The notes beneath the pieces are model-generated. The model was not told the origin of the DNA. It ran no database searches and saw only the letters and a list, made by a program, of their open reading frames with translations. Shown here piece by piece: positions 1 through 9,698 of a stretch of 64,000 nucleotides of DNA; the first letter of the stretch is position 1; the number at the start of each line of letters is the position of its first letter. The translations under genes and the position numbers were made by a program. Source of the DNA: Alphaproteobacteria bacterium (GTDB lineage Bacteria > Pseudomonadota > Alphaproteobacteria > Rhizobiales > GCA-2746425). Location of the stretch: positions 248,001 to 312,000 of the forward strand of contig JANSWZ010000005.1 in the NCBI GenBank assembly GCA_024743215.1, written 5' to 3'.

Positions 1-344
1 TTGTTGAAGCCATGCAGGGACAGGGTTTCGCTCAATACCTGATCGACGGTGTGGCGCGGATGCAGGGATGCGTAGGGATCCTGAAACACCATTTGTACGG
101 TTTTGTAAAACTCGCTGTCACGGGTCGGACCCAGTGCCTTGCCATCAATGGTGATGGTGCCACTCCAGGTTTGGGCCAGGCCGGTGATGGCGCGCAAAAT
201 GGTGGATTTGCCGGAGCCGGATTCACCAACCAGCCCAAAGCTTTCGCCCAGCGGCACCGCGAAATTGGCGTTCTTTACCGCATCAACGCGGTTTGCGCCG
301 TGACCGAACCAGACATCCACATTTTTCAGAATGATTCCGCTCAT
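1..344 (-). CDS. Peptide-type ABC importer ATP-binding protein (DppF/OppF-like), C-terminal part outside window
   Basis: Second ATPase of a peptide/nickel-type ABC importer, powering uptake from the cytoplasmic side. About 114 N-terminal residues are visible from the ATG at 342-344. They read MSGIILKNVDVWFGHGANRV, then a Walker A segment [12 protein letters not shown] near residue 40, and a Q-loop region MVFQDPYASLHPRHTVDQ typical of DppF-like proteins. The start overlaps the stop of the upstream ATPase gene as ATGA, so the two are translationally coupled. It is the last visible gene of a five-gene minus-strand operon. Substrate cannot be read from the sequence. Confidence 0.93.
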   Translation of the reverse strand, partial: MSGIILKNVDVWFGHGANRVDAVKNANFAVPLGESFGLVGESGSGKSTILRAITGLAQTWSGTITIDGKALGPTRDSEFYKTVQMVFQDPYASLHPRHTVDQVLSETLSLHGFN

Positions 345-1213
345 AGCACACCACTGACGCTTGGTTCATCCCGCCAGGCCGGATCGCGTTTCAGGACTTC
401 CAGTTTTTCGCGGGGCTGATCCAGTTGGGGCAAAGAATTCAAGAGGCCGCGCGTATAGGGGTGTTTTGCCTCGTGCAATTTATCCGCATCGCAGACTTCC
501 ACTACGCGTCCCCCATACATGATCAGCACACGATCACAGAAGGAGGCGACCAGATTAAGATCGTGACTGATGAAGATAAGGCCCATGCCGCGGTCGCGGA
601 CCAGCTTGTCCATAATGTCCAGAACCTGTGACTGAACCGAAACATCAAGGGCGGAGGTTGGTTCATCGGCGATCAGGATTTTGGGATCGGGGATCATCAT
701 CATGGCGATCATGACGCGCTGACCCATGCCGCCGGACATTTCGTGCGGATAGGCGTTGAAGACGCGCTCGGGATCACGAATGGCAACGGCCTCCAGCATA
801 TCCAATGTCTTTTGACGTGCTTCCGCGGCGCTGCCCTTTGTGTGGACCTGATAGGCTTCCATGATTTGCTTTCCCACTTTCAGCACTGGGTTCAGTGAGA
901 ATTTGGGATCCTGCATGATCATGGAAATCTGATAGCCACGCACTGCGCGCATTTCCTTTTCAGACAGGGACATGAGGTCCTGTCCTTCCAGTGCAATGCG
1001 TTTGGCCTCAACACGGCCAGGCTTGCGGATAAGCCGCAGAATGGCGCGGCCGGTCATGGATTTGCCGGAGCCGCTTTCCCCGACAATACCCAGACGCTCT
1101 TTGCCGAGCGAAAAGGAGATGCCACGCACAGCGTCAAAGACGCCGCTGCGGGTTGGAAAGCGGACCCACAGATCCTCGACTTCCAGAAGGTTTGGCTTGG
1201 ACGGGTCGCTCAT
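341..1213 (-). CDS. Peptide-type ABC importer ATP-binding protein (DppD/OppD-like)
   Basis: First ATPase of the importer, 290 residues, a normal length for DppD/OppD. Visible motifs are Walker A GESGSGKS at residues 45-52, the signature MSGGMGQRV, Walker [13 protein letters not shown] and the switch histidine in FISHDLN. The C-terminal end (HPYTRGLLNSLPQLDQ) matches the oligopeptide-transporter extension, although the cysteine cluster seen in many homologues is absent. ATGA overlaps join it to the permease gene upstream and to the second ATPase downstream. Confidence 0.95.
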   Translation of the reverse strand: MSDPSKPNLLEVEDLWVRFPTRSGVFDAVRGISFSLGKERLGIVGESGSGKSMTGRAILRLIRKPGRVEAKRIALEGQDLMSLSEKEMRAVRGYQISMIMQDPKFSLNPVLKVGKQIMEAYQVHTKGSAAEARQKTLDMLEAVAIRDPERVFNAYPHEMSGGMGQRVMIAMMMIPDPKILIADEPTSALDVSVQSQVLDIMDKLVRDRGMGLIFISHDLNLVASFCDRVLIMYGGRVVEVCDADKLHEAKHPYTRGLLNSLPQLDQPREKLEVLKRDPAWRDEPSVSGVL

Positions 1214-2148
1214 TCGCCGCTCTCCTTGGGATCCAGAACATCACGCAGACCATCACCCAGAAGGTTGAAGGCCAGACTGACGATGAAGATGGCGAGACCG
1301 GGGATGGTTGCCACCCACCAGTGATCGAGAATGAATTTGCGTCCGTCAGACACCATGGCGCCCCATTCGGGGGAAGGTGGCTGCGCCCCGAGACCAAGAA
1401 AGCCGAGCCCGGCCGCCACCAGAATGATGCCGGCCATATCCAGCGTCACGCGGATGATCAGCGATGAAATGCAGAGCGGCCAGATGTGTTTGGTGATGAT
1501 CCGCATAGGACCTGCACCCTGCAGACGCACCGCGTGGATGTAATCGGAATTGCGAATGGTCAGGGTCTCTGCCCGCGCAATACGCGCATAGGGTGGCCAT
1601 GCGGTGAGGGAGATGGCAAGAACAGCGTTTTCAATTCCTGCGCCAAGCGCGGCGACAAAGGCCAGTGCCAGAACGAGACGGGGAAAGGCCAGAAAAATAT
1701 CAGTGATGCGCATCAGCACAACATCAATAAACCCGCCAGTGTAACCGGCAACAGTGCCGACCAGAAGGCCCACCAATGGCGCGATGATGGCCACCAATGT
1801 CACGATGTAAAGGGTGATCCGCGCGCCGTAGATGATGCGGCTGAGCAAATCCCGTCCTAGGGAATCGGTGCCCAGAATATGGCCTTCTGCCCCTGGTGGT
1901 TGAAGCCGGTTGCCCAATTCCTGAACGAATGGATCATAGGGCGAAATCAGCGGCGCAAAGGCCGCCATGAGGACAAGGCCGACAAGAATCATCAGGCCGA
2001 ACATGGCCATTGGATTGCCGCGAAACTGCAGCCAGCTCTGATACAGGGATGCCAGTTTTGCATGGCGTCTTGATGTGGGTGTATCGCTGAGAAGCCAGGC
2101 CCGCCAGCCATTGCTTTGCGGGGCGGTGGCAAGATCTGTTTGTGACAT
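1210..2148 (-). CDS. Peptide-type ABC importer permease (DppC-like)
   Basis: Inner-membrane permease, 312 residues. The N-terminal OppC-type segment (FRGNPMAMFGLMILVGLVLMAAFAPLISPYDPF) is followed by LGTDSLGRDLLSRIIYGAR, a hallmark of the DppC subfamily. Several hydrophobic helices and the cytoplasmic EAA-like loop (ARAETLTIRNSDYIHAVRLQGA) come next. It sits 9 bp after the DppB-like permease and overlaps the ATPase gene by 4 bp. It forms the translocation pore with its neighbour. Confidence 0.95.
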   Translation of the reverse strand: MSQTDLATAPQSNGWRAWLLSDTPTSRRHAKLASLYQSWLQFRGNPMAMFGLMILVGLVLMAAFAPLISPYDPFVQELGNRLQPPGAEGHILGTDSLGRDLLSRIIYGARITLYIVTLVAIIAPLVGLLVGTVAGYTGGFIDVVLMRITDIFLAFPRLVLALAFVAALGAGIENAVLAISLTAWPPYARIARAETLTIRNSDYIHAVRLQGAGPMRIITKHIWPLCISSLIIRVTLDMAGIILVAAGLGFLGLGAQPPSPEWGAMVSDGRKFILDHWWVATIPGLAIFIVSLAFNLLGDGLRDVLDPKESGE

Positions 2149-2157
2149 TGCGGGCCC

Positions 2158-3213
2158 CTATTTCGCTCTTGGGTCAAAGACCTGATAGAGCAGGTCCGAC
2201 AAAACATTGAACAGCACGAACACAAGTCCGACGACAACGGTGCCGCCAATGACGGCGTTCATATCTGCCGATAAAAGTGCGGTGGTGATATAGGATCCAA
2301 TGCCTGGCCAGGAGAAAATGATTTCGGTCAGAACCGAGCCTTCCAGGAGGCCGGCATAAGACAGGGCGATCACCGTAATCAGCTGAACACGAATATTCTT
2401 GAAGGCATGGCCCCAGATAACCTGTCGTTCCGACATGCCCTTGACCCGTGCTGTGGTGACATATTCGGCCGAGAGTTGTTCCAGCATGAAACTGCGGGTC
2501 ATACGACTGATATAGGCCAGCGAATAATAGCCCAGCAGCGAAGCGGGTAGAATAATGTGGGAAACCGCATTCCAGAATATGTTCATGTCACCGGCAATAG
2601 CACTGTCAATCAGGATCATGCCCGTTCTGGTCGGGACAATGCCATCATAGAAGAAATCCAGCCGTCCCGGTCCACCGACCCAGCCCAGAATGCCGTAAAA
2701 GATCAAAAGGCCCATCAGGCCAAGCCAGAAGATGGGCATGGAGTAACCGACCAGCGCTACAACACGGGCAACCTGGTCGATCCAGGTGCCACGACGAACG
2801 GCGGCGACGACACCCAATGGAACACCCAGCACAACGCCGAAAATCGTTCCAATTGTCGCCAGTTCGAGCGTCGCTGGAAAGACGCGGATGATGTCTTCTG
2901 AAACCGGTCTGGCGGTCAGCAGGGATTTACCAAAATCCCCGGTCAGAACATCCCTCAGGTAATACCAGAATTGAACCAGCAAGGGTTTATCAAGGCCAAG
3001 CTTGATGTAGGCCGCGTCATACACATCCTTGGCAGCACGTTCGCCAACAATGGACAGCACCGGGTCTACCGGCATGATCCGGCCAATGATGAATGTAATG
3101 AAAATGAGGCCAAGCATGGTGACCAGAATGGTCAGCACTATTTTAGCGATGCTGATGAGAACGGGTGGAAAGGGCACCATCTGGCGCCCTTTCCCTGTGT
3201 CGTTAATTGCCAT
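2158..3213 (-). CDS. Peptide-type ABC importer permease (DppB-like)
   Basis: Inner-membrane permease of 351 residues, slightly longer than many DppB proteins (about 310-340). Family features include GDFGKSLLTARPVSEDI, the EAA-like loop (YVTTARVKGMSERQVIWGHAFKN) and the C-terminal VLSDLLYQVFDPR. A ribosome-binding site AAGGG lies 9 nt before the ATG at 3211-3213. It follows the binding-protein gene by 12 bp. Confidence 0.95.
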   Translation of the reverse strand: MAINDTGKGRQMVPFPPVLISIAKIVLTILVTMLGLIFITFIIGRIMPVDPVLSIVGERAAKDVYDAAYIKLGLDKPLLVQFWYYLRDVLTGDFGKSLLTARPVSEDIIRVFPATLELATIGTIFGVVLGVPLGVVAAVRRGTWIDQVARVVALVGYSMPIFWLGLMGLLIFYGILGWVGGPGRLDFFYDGIVPTRTGMILIDSAIAGDMNIFWNAVSHIILPASLLGYYSLAYISRMTRSFMLEQLSAEYVTTARVKGMSERQVIWGHAFKNIRVQLITVIALSYAGLLEGSVLTEIIFSWPGIGSYITTALLSADMNAVIGGTVVVGLVFVLFNVLSDLLYQVFDPRAK

Positions 3214-3225
3214 TTTGGCGAACCC

Positions 3226-4827
3226 TTACTTGGATACTTTCCAGTAGGCGGCAGCTGTAATAGCGGCGCCGATTGAGAAGCCCTGAACGTTGTCTTTACG
3301 TGCAGTCTGCTCGATTTTCTGGAACATAACGCCAAAAGGTGATGTGGCTTGATGTTCGCGCTGGATCGCCTGATACATTTCAGCGCGTTTTTCGCGATCA
3401 TTCTCAACAACAGCTGCAGCAGTTTGCTCAGTCATTGCCGGGATATCCCATGCGTTCCGCCAAGCCAGGAAACCAGTGTTGCCTGCTTCGTCAGAATTAT
3501 CCGGGTTCATTGCAAAAGTGGCTGCATTTGTATGTGGATCGGGATAATCCGGTCCCCAAGCACCCAGATACATGTCCAGCTCGCGTGCACGATAACGGGC
3601 CAGGATCTGCTTGGCAGTTCCGACCGTAATGTTCAGCTTGATGCCAGCCTGTGCAAAATTGTTCTGAAGGGCCTGAGCAATTTCGATACGCTCTTGTGCT
3701 TCACGAACACCCACTTCGATTTCGATTCCGTCGCCATAACCGGCTTCCATCATCAGGGCTTTGGCCTTTTCGATGTCCAGGCTGTAAGGCAGGTCATCGA
3801 TAGCACCCAGATAGGTTTGCGGCAGGAAGGCCTGCTGAATGGTATACTGACCTTTCAGGAAGCTGTCGCGCATGCCCTCGTAATCCACCAGATATTTTGT
3901 GGCTTCGATGACTTTCGGGTTGGAAAGCGCTTCATTCTTCTGGTTGAGTGAGAAATACATCAACCGGCCACGCAATTCACTGTCGACGGTAATGCCTTCA
4001 GCGTCTGAAATGCCAGCAACATCTTCCGGGTTCAGGTTGCGGGCAACATCAATATCACCGCGTTCCAGCAACAGGCGCTGTGTCGCGCTTTCCTGAACGT
4101 GGCGGACAATGACGCGGGCCATGGCTGGCGCGCCGCCATAATAGTCAGCATTTGCCAGCATGGTGACCGACTCATTGGCCTTCCAGGCAACATCCTTGTA
4201 AGGGCCGGAACCAGCTGTGTTGGTTTTCAGCCATTCATTGCCCAGATCGCCATCAACTTCATTTTCCATGACAGTCTTACTGTCGACAATGCCACCGATT
4301 GTAGCGGTCAGGCAGTTGAGGACAAATGACGTTGCATAGCGCTTGTCAGTTGTGATTGTCAGGGTCTTGTCATCGGTTGCGACGATGGTTTCGCCGACGT
4401 TTTCCGGTGTGAAGCCAAACTGAGTGAGAATGAAGCTTGGTGTCTTGTTGAGCGTAACCGCACGACGCAGGCTGAATTCTGCATCTTTCGCTGTGACCGG
4501 GTTTCCTGAATGGAAAGTCACACCATCGCGCATTGTGAAGGTAATTGTCTTACCGTCTTCAGAAACTTCCCAGCTTTCGGCCAGATCAGGCTGATAGCCT
4601 GCTGCAAGATCTGCAGGGTCAAAGTTGACGAGACGGCCATAGATATTGCGCAGCACGTCTGATCCGGCAAACTCGAAACTCTCTTGTGGGTCGAGCGTGG
4701 TGATATCATCAATCCGGTTGGCGATAATCAGCATGTTCGGCGGGGTGTCGGCAAAAGCAGGTATCACTGCTGTTGACGCAACTGCGCCAAGCGCAACACC
4801 GGCAACCAGTGTTTTAATCAGGTTCAT
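3226..4827 (-). CDS. Peptide-type ABC importer substrate-binding protein
   Basis: Periplasmic solute-binding protein (SBP_bac_5 family) that delivers ligand to the two permeases; 533 residues. I chose the ATG at 4825-4827 because AAGGAG precedes it by about 7 nt and it opens a clean signal peptide ending AFA before DTPPN (cleavage near residue 26). An upstream in-frame ATG at 4881 would add 18 non-signal residues. Family motifs include the early block LDPQESFEFAGSDVLRNIYGR and FTMRDGVTFHSGNPVTAKD. First gene of the operon, so it should be the most abundant product. Ligand is unknown. Confidence 0.93.
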   Translation of the reverse strand: MNLIKTLVAGVALGAVASTAVIPAFADTPPNMLIIANRIDDITTLDPQESFEFAGSDVLRNIYGRLVNFDPADLAAGYQPDLAESWEVSEDGKTITFTMRDGVTFHSGNPVTAKDAEFSLRRAVTLNKTPSFILTQFGFTPENVGETIVATDDKTLTITTDKRYATSFVLNCLTATIGGIVDSKTVMENEVDGDLGNEWLKTNTAGSGPYKDVAWKANESVTMLANADYYGGAPAMARVIVRHVQESATQRLLLERGDIDVARNLNPEDVAGISDAEGITVDSELRGRLMYFSLNQKNEALSNPKVIEATKYLVDYEGMRDSFLKGQYTIQQAFLPQTYLGAIDDLPYSLDIEKAKALMMEAGYGDGIEIEVGVREAQERIEIAQALQNNFAQAGIKLNITVGTAKQILARYRARELDMYLGAWGPDYPDPHTNAATFAMNPDNSDEAGNTGFLAWRNAWDIPAMTEQTAAAVVENDREKRAEMYQAIQREHQATSPFGVMFQKIEQTARKDNVQGFSIGAAITAAAYWKVSK

Positions 4828-4881
4828 AGAACTCTCCTTACAGAAATGGGGTGAGCGAGTGATGCCCGCCCAAGCGATCAT

Positions 4882-5127
4882 CCCACGCTAATTTGTGCCA
4901 TTATGCAAGGTTAAACTAGAACCAGATTGCGCATTGATGATTTAATGTGTTGATGGGTTTTCATCAATCGCCCGAAAACAACATGAAGGCGTTTTGTGGA
5001 TATGGGAACAGACGCCCTGTTGTCGATATCTGCCCGGCATTCCCGGACCTGTTCGAAGACCTCGGGTTCAAAATGGATCAGGCGTTGGTTTTGTTTCAGA
5101 ACGCGCCTCGGTCGGATCTGAAAACGC
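4882..5127. other. Intergenic region between the ABC operon and the autotransporter
   Basis: No gene, repeat or convincing terminator is visible here. The ABC operon starts at 4827 and reads leftward, so its promoter should lie in the left half of this stretch. The autotransporter gene ends at 5128, so its terminator should lie in the right half. An open frame at 4947-5144 on the plus strand has no ribosome-binding site and no recognisable product. Confidence 0.4.
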
Positions 5128-8100
5128 CTAGAACATCACTTTGATGCCGGTTGCGCCCTTGACGGCATAGCTGTCAGCAAAACTCTCGAGCCCTGTGGAG
5201 ACCTGCGCATCGCCGTAAACTGTATAAACACCATCAGCATCGGTGAAGCTGGCAGCCAGGCCAAGTTCTGTGGTCCAGTCATCGGCCTCGCTGTCCAGCG
5301 GCGTGCCGGCAACAGCCACCGATGTGTCGCCGCGAAACTCGTGGACGATATTGACCAGCGCCTGAACCGTGCCATAGCCACCTTTGCCTGCATCATCGAT
5401 AAAACTGTAGCTTTGCTCAAAAGCAACACCGGTGCGCAATTTCAGGCTGTTGGCTTCTTCCGCTGTTACAGCGGTGCCAAACGCGCTTGTAAAACTTTCA
5501 AAGTCGACTTGAGCATAAGTCAGTTGTGCCTGCGGGGTGATGGCAAAGCCATGGCTGTTTTCAAAGCGCTGTCCCAGTTCCAGGCTCAGCGCATGGCCGG
5601 TGCCATCATTGCCGTTTTCCAGTGTGCCGAGACTGTCAGAATCCAGATTACTGCTGAACCAGCTATATTGCGCTTGCGCATCGGCATAAAAACCGGCGGT
5701 CCCAAGCCAGGTCAGTGACACGCCAACTGATGTGCCTGTGGCCTCAATGGTGCCATTGTCACTGGCCGCGCCAATATCAGCATGGGCCTGGCCGTAGGAT
5801 GCATTCACGCCAGCAATCAGAAGGCCACTGTCGGCTTCTGCAATCTGGCCATCCATACCAATCCGCATTTTGCCCTGATTGACATCATAGTCCGCTCCGG
5901 TAGTGGATTGCGCAGGGTCCAGATGGCTGTGCGTGCCCTCTATCCGCGCCCAGATGGCGTTGTGGCGAGAGACGGATTGTGTTTCCAGCGCCACACTCTG
6001 TGATATATGGGCAAGGGGCGCATAACCAAGAGGAACGCCGCCGGTAACTCCCGCACCCTGGCCGCCAAAGCGGGCATTGAAATCAGGCAGGCTGTTCAAA
6101 CCGGTTAGAATTTGCGGATAGGATTCAAACACTGCTGTTTCGGGTGAAAGCGATGCATTGGTCAGGAAGAAATCATTGCCATTTGTGCCCAGATCAAACA
6201 GATAGGCTCCGATGGGATTGCCATCCAGCATAAAGTCGCTTGCGCCACCGCCGCCCTGCACCGTAACCAGCGTGATGTCATTGCCAGTGGCCGGTCCGCT
6301 TTTGCCTGCATTTACGGATATGGTGGTGGCGCCGGTGGACGTGCCTGTGATGGTCAGCGTGCTGGCAGCATCAGTTTCAAGATCCACATCCATCTGCAAC
6401 TGACCGTCTGTGCCGGTGAAATTGCCCGTTATGGTCAGATCACTGCCATCGGTCAGGCTCAGTATTTCGGGTGCAGTAAAATCACCTATGAAACCCAGAA
6501 CCGAATTGGACAGAAAGATCTCTTCCCAATTTGTCATGACGCTTGTGTCCACAGGACCATAGGCGCCGCTATTGGCAAAGGTCAGCCGATCGACAAAGCC
6601 ATCCGCAGAACTGCCGTCATCACCGCCATCAAACAGGGTGACCACGGAAAAATCGCCACCATCAAAGGTCAGATCATCACTGCCATTGCCCAGAGTGACG
6701 TCACCGGCGACAGATGCGCCCAATCTGACGATGGTGTTGGAATCTCCATTATCATTGGTAATGGCAACACCGGAGGTGGCGCTGACGGCAGCACCGCTGT
6801 TCAGCGTGATATTGGTCAACATTCCAAGATCAGTTCTGGTAACGATTGCTGCGTATGTACCACCACCGGTGACCGTACCATCGGTGGTGATTGATGTGAG
6901 GCCTGAGCCATAGTTCCGCGCAGTAATTCCACCAGCTACACCGCCGGATACCGAGTTGACGTTGATCGTCAAATCCGTTCCATTGACAAAGTTACTCCCA
7001 CTGATTCCCCAATTATTGCCTGCAACCGTTCCAGTTGCTGTGATTGACAGCGCCCCGCTGCCATTATTGGAGGCACGGATTCCAACGTCAAACCCTTCGG
7101 CCGAAACAGCAACAATCGTTAAGTCTGTGCTGCCGTAATAATTAAATGCATTGATCCCATCTTGTTCGCGACCGATGACATGCCCTGTCGAGGTGATTGA
7201 CAGGGCGCCGCTGCCATTGTTTTGGGCGAGAATTCCCAAGGAATTACCATCCACCGCCGCTGTCTCAATGGTCAGATCTGTTCCCGTATTAAGGTTATCC
7301 GCGAAAATGCCAGATTTATCCTGACTAGTGACAGTGCCAGTCGCGGTAATCGACAGGGCACCGCTGCCACCGTTTCGGGCATAGATTCCTCTATTTTCGC
7401 CTTCGACCGAAGCGGCTTCAATTATGAGGTCCGTGCCATAGTTCTGCGCATTAATGCCGTCACGATCTCGGCCAATGACGGATCCTGTCGCTGTAATTGA
7501 TAGCGCGCCACTGCCAAAATTTCGGGCTGTAATTCCATTCAACTGACCTTCAACCGAAGCGGCTTCAAAAGTGAGATCAGTGCCCAGATTGGAGTTCCGC
7601 GCATAAATGCCAGAGTAAATCTGACCGGTTATAGGACCGGTCGCGGTAATCGACAGGGCACCACTGCCATTATTTCGGGCAAGGATTCCGTAGCGATTGC
7701 CGTCGACTTCAGCGGCTTTAATAGTGAGGTCCGTGCCATAGTTCTGCGCATAAATTCCGTATTCAGTCTGGCCGGTTACAAGCCCTGTAGCAGTAATCGA
7801 CAGGGCGCCACTGCCATTATTTCGGGCAAGGATTCCGTGGCGATTGCCGTCGACTTCAGTCGCCTCAATTGTGAGGTCTGTGCCAGAGTTTCGTGCAAAA
7901 ATACCGTCATTATTCTGGCCGGTGACAACGCCCGTCGTGGTGATTGACAGCGCGCCTGAGGCGAGGTTTGCCGAACGAATTCCACTGGCGTATCCGGTGA
8001 TGGTGGAAGCGTTGCTGTCGGTAAAGCTCAACCCTCCGGTACCGGTCAGGTTGAGCGCATCGCCTGTTGCGGTGATGATTTCAAAATCAGACGCTGTGGT

Positions 8101-8307
8101 GACCGTCAAGGGCGCGCCGGTCAGGGTTTGTGTTGTGTTGGTATAAGCGGAGCACAGATAGGTGCCGCCACCTCCGGCGCAATCCGCAAAGGCATTGCGT
8201 CCGCCGTACCCCAACAAGACCACTGAGGCCATAGCTGTACTGACCGCAAGCTGCGCCTTCAATGACCGCATCACTGCTTTGTCAGTCTTCAACACCAAGC
8301 GCCCCAT
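5128..8307 (-). CDS. Autotransporter outer-membrane protein with repeat passenger domain
   Basis: Large type V secreted protein, about 1059 residues from the ATG at 8305-8307, which has a GAGGGG ribosome-binding site; an in-frame ATG at 8325 lacks one. The signal peptide ends NAFA before DCAGGG (near residue 41). A beta-helical passenger follows, with about seven tandem units of 49-51 residues around GSGALSITATG and GTDLTIEAA. A linker leads to a C-terminal beta-barrel (about residues 780-1059), and the chain ends in phenylalanine (IKVMF), as outer-membrane barrels do. The passenger probably acts on the cell surface, perhaps in adhesion; no catalytic motif was seen. It is a single gene. Confidence 0.9.
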   Translation of the reverse strand: MGRLVLKTDKAVMRSLKAQLAVSTAMASVVLLGYGGRNAFADCAGGGGTYLCSAYTNTTQTLTGAPLTVTTASDFEIITATGDALNLTGTGGLSFTDSNASTITGYASGIRSANLASGALSITTTGVVTGQNNDGIFARNSGTDLTIEATEVDGNRHGILARNNGSGALSITATGLVTGQTEYGIYAQNYGTDLTIKAAEVDGNRYGILARNNGSGALSITATGPITGQIYSGIYARNSNLGTDLTFEAASVEGQLNGITARNFGSGALSITATGSVIGRDRDGINAQNYGTDLIIEAASVEGENRGIYARNGGSGALSITATGTVTSQDKSGIFADNLNTGTDLTIETAAVDGNSLGILAQNNGSGALSITSTGHVIGREQDGINAFNYYGSTDLTIVAVSAEGFDVGIRASNNGSGALSITATGTVAGNNWGISGSNFVNGTDLTINVNSVSGGVAGGITARNYGSGLTSITTDGTVTGGGTYAAIVTRTDLGMLTNITLNSGAAVSATSGVAITNDNGDSNTIVRLGASVAGDVTLGNGSDDLTFDGGDFSVVTLFDGGDDGSSADGFVDRLTFANSGAYGPVDTSVMTNWEEIFLSNSVLGFIGDFTAPEILSLTDGSDLTITGNFTGTDGQLQMDVDLETDAASTLTITGTSTGATTISVNAGKSGPATGNDITLVTVQGGGGASDFMLDGNPIGAYLFDLGTNGNDFFLTNASLSPETAVFESYPQILTGLNSLPDFNARFGGQGAGVTGGVPLGYAPLAHISQSVALETQSVSRHNAIWARIEGTHSHLDPAQSTTGADYDVNQGKMRIGMDGQIAEADSGLLIAGVNASYGQAHADIGAASDNGTIEATGTSVGVSLTWLGTAGFYADAQAQYSWFSSNLDSDSLGTLENGNDGTGHALSLELGQRFENSHGFAITPQAQLTYAQVDFESFTSAFGTAVTAEEANSLKLRTGVAFEQSYSFIDDAGKGGYGTVQALVNIVHEFRGDTSVAVAGTPLDSEADDWTTELGLAASFTDADGVYTVYGDAQVSTGLESFADSYAVKGATGIKVMF
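6913..7971 (-). repeat. Tandem repeats of about 150 bp inside the autotransporter passenger
   Basis: About seven head-to-tail units of 147-153 bp encode 49-51 residues each. Every unit has two half-units of roughly 25 residues, both ending in a GI-x-A-x-N turn, which fits successive coils of a beta-helix. DNA identity between neighbouring units is high in the part encoding GSGALSITATG and lower in the variable coil. Such repeats can change number by slippage or recombination. Confidence 0.85.
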
Positions 8308-8636
8308 TGCACCCCTCACAAACATTGATCATAAATAGTATTATCTTGTAAGAAAATACCAATGGTTGTGCAACCTGTTGGCGAGTTTTTCTGAGCGCAA
8401 ATTCAGGATTTTAGAATGGGTCAGGCGGCATTCTGGATTAGACAGGAATTGATCCGGAGTTCTGGCTCACCTGACAGAGAAGTTTTGGCCATTGCAGCGA
8501 CAGCGCATTAGCTTGTCTTTGATAATCTGCGGTTTATTAAAGCGTGGATTCTCGGAACAAGTCCGAGAAAGACCGCGGGGCGGATTTTTGAAGGTCTCAG
8601 GCAACAGAATTCAACCACGAAGGTGGCCGATCTGCT
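8308..8636. other. Intergenic region upstream of the autotransporter gene
   Basis: No gene is recognised. The stretch should contain the autotransporter promoter; TTGGTA and TACTAT on the minus strand about 16 bp apart, just upstream of the gene, are a possible -35/-10 pair but weak. At 8549-8569 lies a perfect 8-bp inverted repeat, TTCTCGGA with a 5-nt spacer and TCCGAGAA. It is not followed by a T-run on either strand, so I do not call it a terminator. Confidence 0.4.
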
Positions 8637-9698
8637 TCAGGAACCCCAGGTTTTCTCCAGTACACGCAGCCAGTTTTTGTAGCACAGTTTTTCCATCAGC
8701 TCTTCGCCATAGCCATGGGTGCGCATGGCCTTGCGCAAGACAGGCAGACCCGTCACATCACCGATGGATCTGGGGACAATGGCGCCATCGAAATCTGAGC
8801 CAAATCCAACCCGATCTTCGCCCAGGTCTTGCATCAGGTGATCGATATGGCGCAGCATGATATCAATAGGCGTATCGGCTGACATCTGGCCGTCTTCACG
8901 TAGAAAGGCAACTGCAAAATTCAGGCCGACCATGCCATCGCTTTCGCGAATGGCTGCCAATTGCCGGTCAGTCAGATTGCGTGCTGTCGGGCAGATTGCG
9001 TGGGCGTTGGAATGGGTGGCCACCAATGGGGCATCGCTCAGCCTGGCGACATCCCAAAAACCCTTTTCGTTGAGGTGCGACAGATCAATCATGATCTTTT
9101 TGGCGTTGCAGGCGTGGATCAGGTCTTTGCCGATATCCGTCAGGCCGTCTCCAATGTCCGGATCACTTGGGTAGCGAAACGGAACGCCATGGGCGAAGAT
9201 GGTCGGACGGCTCCAGACCGGCCCCAGAGACCGGAGCCCCGCAGCGTAAAACACATCGAGCGCTGTAAAGTCCGGGTCAATGGCCTCGGCACCTTCCAGA
9301 TGAAAGATTGCGGCAATCTTTCCCGCTTCGATGGTCTGCCGCAATTCGGCAGCGGTTTTGCAGATTTTAAGTGCGCCAAGTTGCTCCAGACGCAACAAGC
9401 TGGCAGCTTCCGCAAGTGCGATTTTGAGGGCCTCAGGCTGCCCCAAAGCCGGTGGCAATTCAATATCGTAGCTTGGCTTGGCCATTTGTTCATAACGGAA
9501 TGCCTTGTCGGCCGGAGAGGGCACCCAGATGGCAAAAAAGCCGCCGGAAAAACCACCAAGCTTTGCTCTGGGCAGATCGATATGGCCGCTGTCGCCCTTG
9601 ATGAAATGACGCTCGGGATCAGCCTCTCCCTTGCGCAGAAGCTTTGTCAGAACATCGTTGTGACCATCGAATACTGGTGGCTTGGTTTGGTCGATCAT
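8637..9698 (-). CDS. Dipeptidase, membrane dipeptidase (renal dipeptidase) family M19
   Basis: Zinc-dependent hydrolase that cleaves dipeptides; 353 residues. The metal-binding HxD motif is in FDGHNDVLTKL (His13, Asp15). The bridging glutamate is in FHLEGAEAID, further histidines are in DLSHLNEKGFWDV and ATHSNAHAICPTARNL, and the GSDFDG motif lies near residue 280. No signal peptide is visible, so the enzyme is probably cytoplasmic, as in many bacterial M19 proteins. It overlaps the beta-keto acid cleavage gene by 4 bp, which implies a shared catabolic route, perhaps for an amide- or peptide-linked beta-keto compound (inference). Confidence 0.92.
   Translation of the reverse strand: MIDQTKPPVFDGHNDVLTKLLRKGEADPERHFIKGDSGHIDLPRAKLGGFSGGFFAIWVPSPADKAFRYEQMAKPSYDIELPPALGQPEALKIALAEAASLLRLEQLGALKICKTAAELRQTIEAGKIAAIFHLEGAEAIDPDFTALDVFYAAGLRSLGPVWSRPTIFAHGVPFRYPSDPDIGDGLTDIGKDLIHACNAKKIMIDLSHLNEKGFWDVARLSDAPLVATHSNAHAICPTARNLTDRQLAAIRESDGMVGLNFAVAFLREDGQMSADTPIDIMLRHIDHLMQDLGEDRVGFGSDFDGAIVPRSIGDVTGLPVLRKAMRTHGYGEELMEKLCYKNWLRVLEKTWGS

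Noticed and set aside
8549-8569. Terminator for the dipeptidase operon or autotransporter
   Set aside because: The 8-bp stem is perfect, but no T-run follows on either strand.
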